From: Pseudomonadota bacterium | GTDB lineage: Bacteria > Pseudomonadota > Alphaproteobacteria > Caulobacterales > Caulobacteraceae | Reading direction: 5' to 3' | Assembly (NCBI GenBank): GCA_023436945.1 | Contig: JAEZHG010000091.1 | Location: 1-13,195 of the forward strand | Length of the DNA stretch: 13,195 bases | Shown: one piece after another, positions 13,132 through 13,195 of the stretch | Layout: each line of letters starts with the position of its first letter | How positions within the stretch are numbered: position 1 is the stretch's first letter | Notes under the pieces: model-generated | The model's database searches: none | Seen by the model: only the letters and a program-made list of their open reading frames with translations | What the model was told of the DNA's origin: nothing | Position numbers and translations under genes: made by a program

Positions 13132-13195
13132 ATGGCACAGGCGGCATTGAAGCTCGTGGGTAAAGAAGACGGTGAAAAGCAACGCGCTCTAGAGG
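13132..13195 (+). CDS. recA: Recombinase RecA, first 21 codons (3' end outside window)
   Basis: RecA forms the ATP-dependent filament on single-stranded DNA that drives homologous recombination and triggers LexA self-cleavage. Only 21 codons are visible, reading MAQAALKLVGK and then EDGEKQRALE, the typical start of alphaproteobacterial RecA, whose next residues form the 'A...I...FGKGS' helix outside this window. The upstream LexA box agrees with the identification. The start is taken as ATG 13132 because of its AAGGGAG site; starting at ATG 13111 would add MAREKKP. The leader before the start also carries GCGGGTC twice (13069-13075, 13079-13085) and a possible GGGAG/CTCCC stem (13065-13069, 13087-13091). 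Since the gene is cut by the window end, no motif of the ATPase core can be checked. Confidence 0.87.
   Translation, partial: MAQAALKLVGKEDGEKQRALE

Noticed and set aside
1..13195. Mobile elements, CRISPR arrays, tRNA or rRNA genes, toxin-antitoxin or defence genes
   Set aside because: I saw no transposase or integrase motifs, no regularly spaced repeats, no tRNA-like cloverleaf and no known defence domain on either strand.

Overview
The window looks like chromosomal DNA of an alphaproteobacterium, most likely Caulobacterales (Caulobacter, Brevundimonas or Asticcacaulis type; I cannot fix the genus). The evidence is a clear chpT gene (the histidine phosphotransferase of the CckA-ChpT-CtrA cell-cycle relay), a CtrA-like site in front of it, a TonB-dependent receptor, and a recA start preceded by the GAAC-N7-GAAC SOS box of Alphaproteobacteria. 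Coding density is high. I see no insertion sequence, phage gene, CRISPR array, tRNA or rRNA.

Layout. 1-315: the 3' end of a GNAT acetyltransferase. 378-1516 (+): a two-gene unit of a BolA-family protein and an aldo/keto-reductase-like protein that lacks the usual catalytic residues. 1525-2331 (-): cysQ, tail-to-tail with the previous unit. 2446-4403 (+): chpT, a single-domain CheY-like response regulator (probable CTG start) and a CheR-like methyltransferase that overlaps it by ATGA. 4400-5773 (-): a predicted Tat-exported lipoprotein of the metallophosphatase/5'-nucleotidase family, sharing its stop region with the CheR-like gene. 6032-8257 (+): a TonB-dependent outer-membrane receptor, divergent from the phosphatase and ending in a run of hairpins with one strong intrinsic terminator. 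8381-10264 (+): a large M28 metallopeptidase with a multi-spanning membrane domain. 10321-11334 (+): a UDP-glucuronate 4-epimerase-like sugar-nucleotide epimerase. 11338-12924 (-): a GNAT plus carbon-nitrogen hydrolase fusion. 13132-13195 (+): the first codons of recA, divergent from the fusion gene.

How the genes relate. The most suggestive set is chpT, the response regulator and the CheR-like gene: a cell-cycle phosphotransferase placed upstream of a receiver protein and a diverged chemotaxis-type methyltransferase, with no receptor or other che gene in view. The second is the divergent pair of surface phosphatase and TonB receptor, whose 258-base intergenic region carries three palindromes; a shared scavenging role is plausible but not shown. 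Three convergent gene pairs are packed tail-to-tail with 8, -4 and 3 bases between stop codons, so the only convincing intrinsic terminator follows the TonB receptor. Nothing here is proven to be a new system. The chpT cluster and the non-catalytic-looking AKR protein next to BolA are the best candidates.
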